In this document: in pieces, positions 5,889 to 7,981 of the stretch
Position numbering within the stretch: the stretch's first letter is position 1
Layout of the letters: the number at the start of each line of letters is the position of its first letter
NCBI GenBank assembly: GCA_036390755.1
Contig: DASWBH010000002.1
Coordinates: 1 to 7,981 of the forward strand
Length of the DNA stretch: 7,981 nt
Origin: DASVHS01 sp036390755
Lineage (GTDB): Bacteria; Acidobacteriota; Thermoanaerobaculia; Gp7-AA8
Direction of reading: 5' to 3'
The notes under the pieces: model-generated
Told to the model about the DNA's origin: nothing
The model's database searches: none
The model's input: only the letters and a program-made list of their open reading frames with translations
Program-made: the position numbers and the translations under genes

Positions 5889-6377
5889 TCACTCTAACAT
5901 CGGCGTCCACAGCATTTCGTCGTACATCGCGTCGCCGCCGCTCCGTACGAATCCCATGCGCTCGTACAAACGCCGCGCGGCGGCGTTGCTCGTGGCGACG
6001 CTCAGCTTCAGCGTGCGCCGAAGCGCGGCACAACGCACCATCAAGTCTGCGATCAGCTTCGTTCCGATGCCGCGGCCTCTCGCCTCCGCGGAAACGGAGA
6101 CATCGACAAGACATACCTCCGGATCCGAAAACGACACGAGGAGCTGTCCGACCGGTTTGCCATTCTCGAGCACGATGCTGTGCTCGGCGCCCGGGTGCTG
6201 CGTTCGATACGACGACCGCCGCGCAGTGAACTGCATGCGCAGGAACGCATCGCGTTGTGCCGGCGGCCAGTTCCACGCCGCCATCTCCTCGGCGCGCGTG
6301 CTCACGTAGAGCTCGAACAGAAACGGTTCGTCCGGTTCGTCTGCCGCTCGCAACGTGATCGTCCCCGCGCCGGCCAA
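5889..6377 (-). CDS. GNAT family N-acetyltransferase (proximal copy)
   Basis: With a TTG start at 6377 this is a 162-aa GNAT. TITLRAADEPDEPFLFELY is the N-terminal strand and helix. MQFTARRSSYR (48-58) is the subfamily signature. CLVDVSVSAEARGRGIGTKL carries the acetyl-CoA loop R100-x-x-G-x-G, and NAAARRLYERMGFV is the C-terminal helix. It is clearly paralogous to the protein encoded at 5088-5567. The frame stays open upstream to 6512, but those residues are antisense to the well-supported start of the permease, so I reject that extension. The start is uncertain: TTG 6377 has no good Shine-Dalgarno site, and TTG 6353 would remove part of the first strand. It heads the GNAT, DUF6916-like, GNAT operon. 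Any promoter must lie within the 5' end of the divergent permease gene. Confidence 0.85.
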   Translation of the reverse strand: MAGAGTITLRAADEPDEPFLFELYVSTRAEEMAAWNWPPAQRDAFLRMQFTARRSSYRTQHPGAEHSIVLENGKPVGQLLVSFSDPEVCLVDVSVSAEARGRGIGTKLIADLMVRCAALRRTLKLSVATSNAAARRLYERMGFVRSGGDAMYDEMLWTPMLE

Positions 6378-6383
6378 GTCGGC

Positions 6384-6389
6384 TACTGT
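6384..6389 (+). promoter_or_regulatory. Possible -10 element of a leaderless permease transcript
   Basis: TACTGT ends 7 nt before the ATG at 6397, the spacing typical of leaderless messages. No Shine-Dalgarno-like sequence precedes this ATG, and no convincing -35 is seen. Weak evidence. Confidence 0.25.
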
Positions 6390-6396
6390 AGCTCCG

Positions 6397-7677
6397 ATGT
6401 CTCTCCGCACGGAGATCCTCGGCGGGATCACGACGTTCCTGGCGATGGCGTACATCATCGTCGTCAATCCGGCGATCCTCAGCTCTGCGGGACTGCCTGT
6501 CGGCGCAAGCACCGTAGCGACAATCGTCGTCGCCGCCGTCGGGTCGATCCTGATGGGCGTTTACGCGAAGCGGCCGATCGCGGTCGCGCCGTACATGGGC
6601 GAGAACGCGTTCATCGCCTTCGGCCTGGCCGCACTCCACGTCACGTGGCAGCAGCGCCTCGGCAGCGTGTTCGTCAGCGGCATCGTGTTTCTGATCATCA
6701 CGTTCGCCGGCCTCCGCGCGTGGCTCGCGAATGCGATCTCGCCGTCGCTCAAGTACAGCTTCAGCGCCGGCATCGGACTCTTTCTCGCGTTCATCGGACT
6801 GAACGAGACGGGCATCGTCGCGAAAGCGGAGGCGGTGCCGGTGAAGATCGGGAACCTGCGCGATCCTCAGGTGCTGCTTGCGCTCGCGGGCTTCGTGCTG
6901 ATCATGACGCTGCTGCATCGCCGCGTGCGCGGCGCAATCCTCATCGGCATCGCCACGATCGCGATCGCCGGTGTGCTCCTCGGCTTCGGGCACGCGCCGG
7001 GCGCGATCTTCGCGATGCCGTTCACCGGCCAGTACAGCCTCGCGCCGATCGCGCTGCAGCTCGACATCGCTGGCGTGCTGCGCCTGTCGTTTCTGCCGAT
7101 TCTGCTGACGCTGTTCCTCATGAGTTTTCTGGACACGCTCGGCACGCTGGTCGGAGTCGGTGCCGCGGCAGGGATGCTCGACGACGAGGGGAACTTCCGC
7201 GACATCGAGCGGCCGATGACCGTCGACGCGATCGCGTGCGTCGTCGCCGGTCTGGTCGGCACCTCCACGAGCGGCGCGTACATCGAGTCCGCAACCGGCA
7301 TCAAGGAAGGCGCGCGCACCGGCGTTGCGGCAATCACGACCGGCGTTCTCTTCGCGCTGTCGCTCTTCTGCATCCCGTTGATCGCGCCGTTGCAGCAACT
7401 GAGCTTCGCGTACGGACCGGCGCTGATCGCGGTCGGCGTGCTGATGCTCGAGTCGGTGAAGCGCATCGATTTCGACGACCTCACCGAGCTCGCGCCCGCG
7501 TTCGTGACGATCACGATGATGGTGTTCACGTACAACATCGCCAACGGACTCACGGCCGGACTCGTGATGTATCCGGTGATGAAGCTCCTCGCCGGCCGCG
7601 CGCGCGAGTTGCGGCCGGCCACGATCGTCCTGGCGCTGCTCTGTCTCATCTACTATCTGTTCGGCCTGCCGCACTGA
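6397..7677 (+). CDS. AzgA/GhxP-type purine nucleobase permease (NCS2 family)
   Basis: This 426-aa inner-membrane protein is predicted to import purine bases (adenine, guanine or hypoxanthine) with protons. The start MSLRTEILGGITTFLAMAYIIVVNP (1-25) is the family's hallmark first helix. APYMGENAFIAFG (64-76) corresponds to the substrate-site APGMGLNAF motif, here with Y and E in place of G and L. LGTLVGVGAAAGMLD (near 248-262) and GTSTSGAYIESATG (288-301) are the second signature. Many hydrophobic segments run throughout. An ATG at 6355 is in frame, but its extra 14 residues (rich in P, A and K) are not family-like and overlap the divergent GNAT, so 6397 is preferred. It overlaps the downstream deaminase gene by one base (TGATG), which suggests one operon for uptake and deamination of adenine. 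Confidence 0.93.
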   Translation: MSLRTEILGGITTFLAMAYIIVVNPAILSSAGLPVGASTVATIVVAAVGSILMGVYAKRPIAVAPYMGENAFIAFGLAALHVTWQQRLGSVFVSGIVFLIITFAGLRAWLANAISPSLKYSFSAGIGLFLAFIGLNETGIVAKAEAVPVKIGNLRDPQVLLALAGFVLIMTLLHRRVRGAILIGIATIAIAGVLLGFGHAPGAIFAMPFTGQYSLAPIALQLDIAGVLRLSFLPILLTLFLMSFLDTLGTLVGVGAAAGMLDDEGNFRDIERPMTVDAIACVVAGLVGTSTSGAYIESATGIKEGARTGVAAITTGVLFALSLFCIPLIAPLQQLSFAYGPALIAVGVLMLESVKRIDFDDLTELAPAFVTITMMVFTYNIANGLTAGLVMYPVMKLLAGRARELRPATIVLALLCLIYYLFGLPH

Positions 7678-7981
7678 TGCCGCTCGAGCAACTGATCCGC
7701 ACGATTCCGAAAGCCGAGTTGCACGTCCACATCGAAGGGACGCTCGAGCCCGAGCTGATCTTCGAGATCGCGCACCGGAACGGGATCCGGCTGCGGTACG
7801 CGTCCGTCGATGAACTGCGCGGCGCGTACGAGTTCGAGAACCTGCAGTCGTTTCTCGATCTTTACTACGACGGCGCGGGCGTGCTGCGCCACGAGCGCGA
7901 CTTCTACGACATGACGCTCGCGTACCTGCGCCGCGCCGCCGCCGACAACGTGCGGCACGCCGAGATCTTCTTCGATCCGCA
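7677..7981 (+). CDS. Adenine deaminase (adenosine/AMP deaminase family), N-terminal part
   Basis: The first 101 codons are present and the gene runs off the right edge. MPLEQLIRTIPKAELHVHIEGTLEPELIF contains the metal-binding HxH pair (His16, His18) of the amidohydrolase-fold adenosine deaminase superfamily. YEFENLQSFLDLYYDGAGVLR and VRHAEIFFDPQ are closer to adenine deaminases of the type known in Pseudomonas and yeast Aah1 than to classical adenosine deaminases. The reaction would be adenine to hypoxanthine plus ammonia in the cytoplasm. The catalytic Glu/Asp and remaining zinc ligands lie beyond the window. The ATG at 7677 shares its A with the TGA stop of the permease, a coupling arrangement that supports a joint role in purine salvage. 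Confidence 0.9.
   Translation, partial: MPLEQLIRTIPKAELHVHIEGTLEPELIFEIAHRNGIRLRYASVDELRGAYEFENLQSFLDLYYDGAGVLRHERDFYDMTLAYLRRAAADNVRHAEIFFDP

Noticed and set aside
6378..6512. N-terminal extension of the proximal GNAT to 6512
   Set aside because: The extra residues are antisense to the conserved first helix of the permease and do not look like GNAT sequence.
5833..7674. A 613-codon open frame on the minus strand, very rich in Arg, Asp, Glu and His
   Set aside because: It is antisense to the clear permease and in another frame over the GNAT. Its composition is the usual by-product of GC-rich codons, and no domain or ribosome binding site is visible.
1..7981. CRISPR array, tRNA, rRNA or toxin-antitoxin pair
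   Set aside because: I saw no regular direct repeats with unique spacers, no tRNA-like cloverleaf or CCA-bearing sequence, and no small paired genes of known toxin families. A covariance-model scan would be needed to exclude small RNAs.

Overview
The window is GC-rich, gene-dense bacterial DNA. It has no rRNA, tRNA, CRISPR array, recombinase or phage structural cluster. The large secreted repeat protein, the Tat-exported protein and the codon bias towards G/C suggest a free-living, environmental, Gram-negative-type bacterium. An Acidobacteriota-like lineage is my best guess, but only from general resemblance.

Left half, minus strand (4293 down to 1). One operon reads three tandem paralogues of the phage-tail-collar / microcystin-dependent protein family (166, 165 and 178 aa), separated by 9-nt gaps with good Shine-Dalgarno sites. 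After 39 nt comes a very large secreted protein, at least 900 aa and running off the left edge. It has a signal peptide, an FG-GAP-type beta-propeller, a CSLREA motif, a right-handed beta-helix with regularly spaced GGG(I/L) turns, an NWWG motif and the start of an Ig-like domain. The reading frame is open for all 900 codons.

Middle. A 125-bp divergent promoter region separates the collar operon from a plus-strand gene (4419-4817) for a small Tat-exported protein that resembles DUF6916. Facing it is a minus-strand operon (6377 down to 5088) encoding GNAT acetyltransferase, a second DUF6916-like protein without a signal peptide, and a second paralogous GNAT. Between the two convergent gene sets lies a 270-bp non-autonomous transposon-like element (4818-5087). 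It has perfect 17-bp terminal inverted repeats, arms that remain complementary further in, and a CTAG direct repeat on each side. Each CTAG copy carries the TAG stop codon of one flanking gene, so the ancestral site was probably a single CTAG holding both stop codons, and the insertion broke neither gene.

Right end, plus strand. An AzgA/GhxP-type purine-base permease (6397-7677) overlaps by one base (TGATG) the start of an adenine deaminase-like gene that runs off the right edge. Together these look like an adenine salvage operon, unrelated to the collar genes.

The most interesting unit is 2740-6377 with the linked giant gene: collar proteins, DUF6916-like proteins and GNATs, with no tail sheath, tube, baseplate, capsid or lysis gene. 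It looks like a domesticated, chromosomally maintained cassette rather than a prophage. Its function cannot be read from the sequence.
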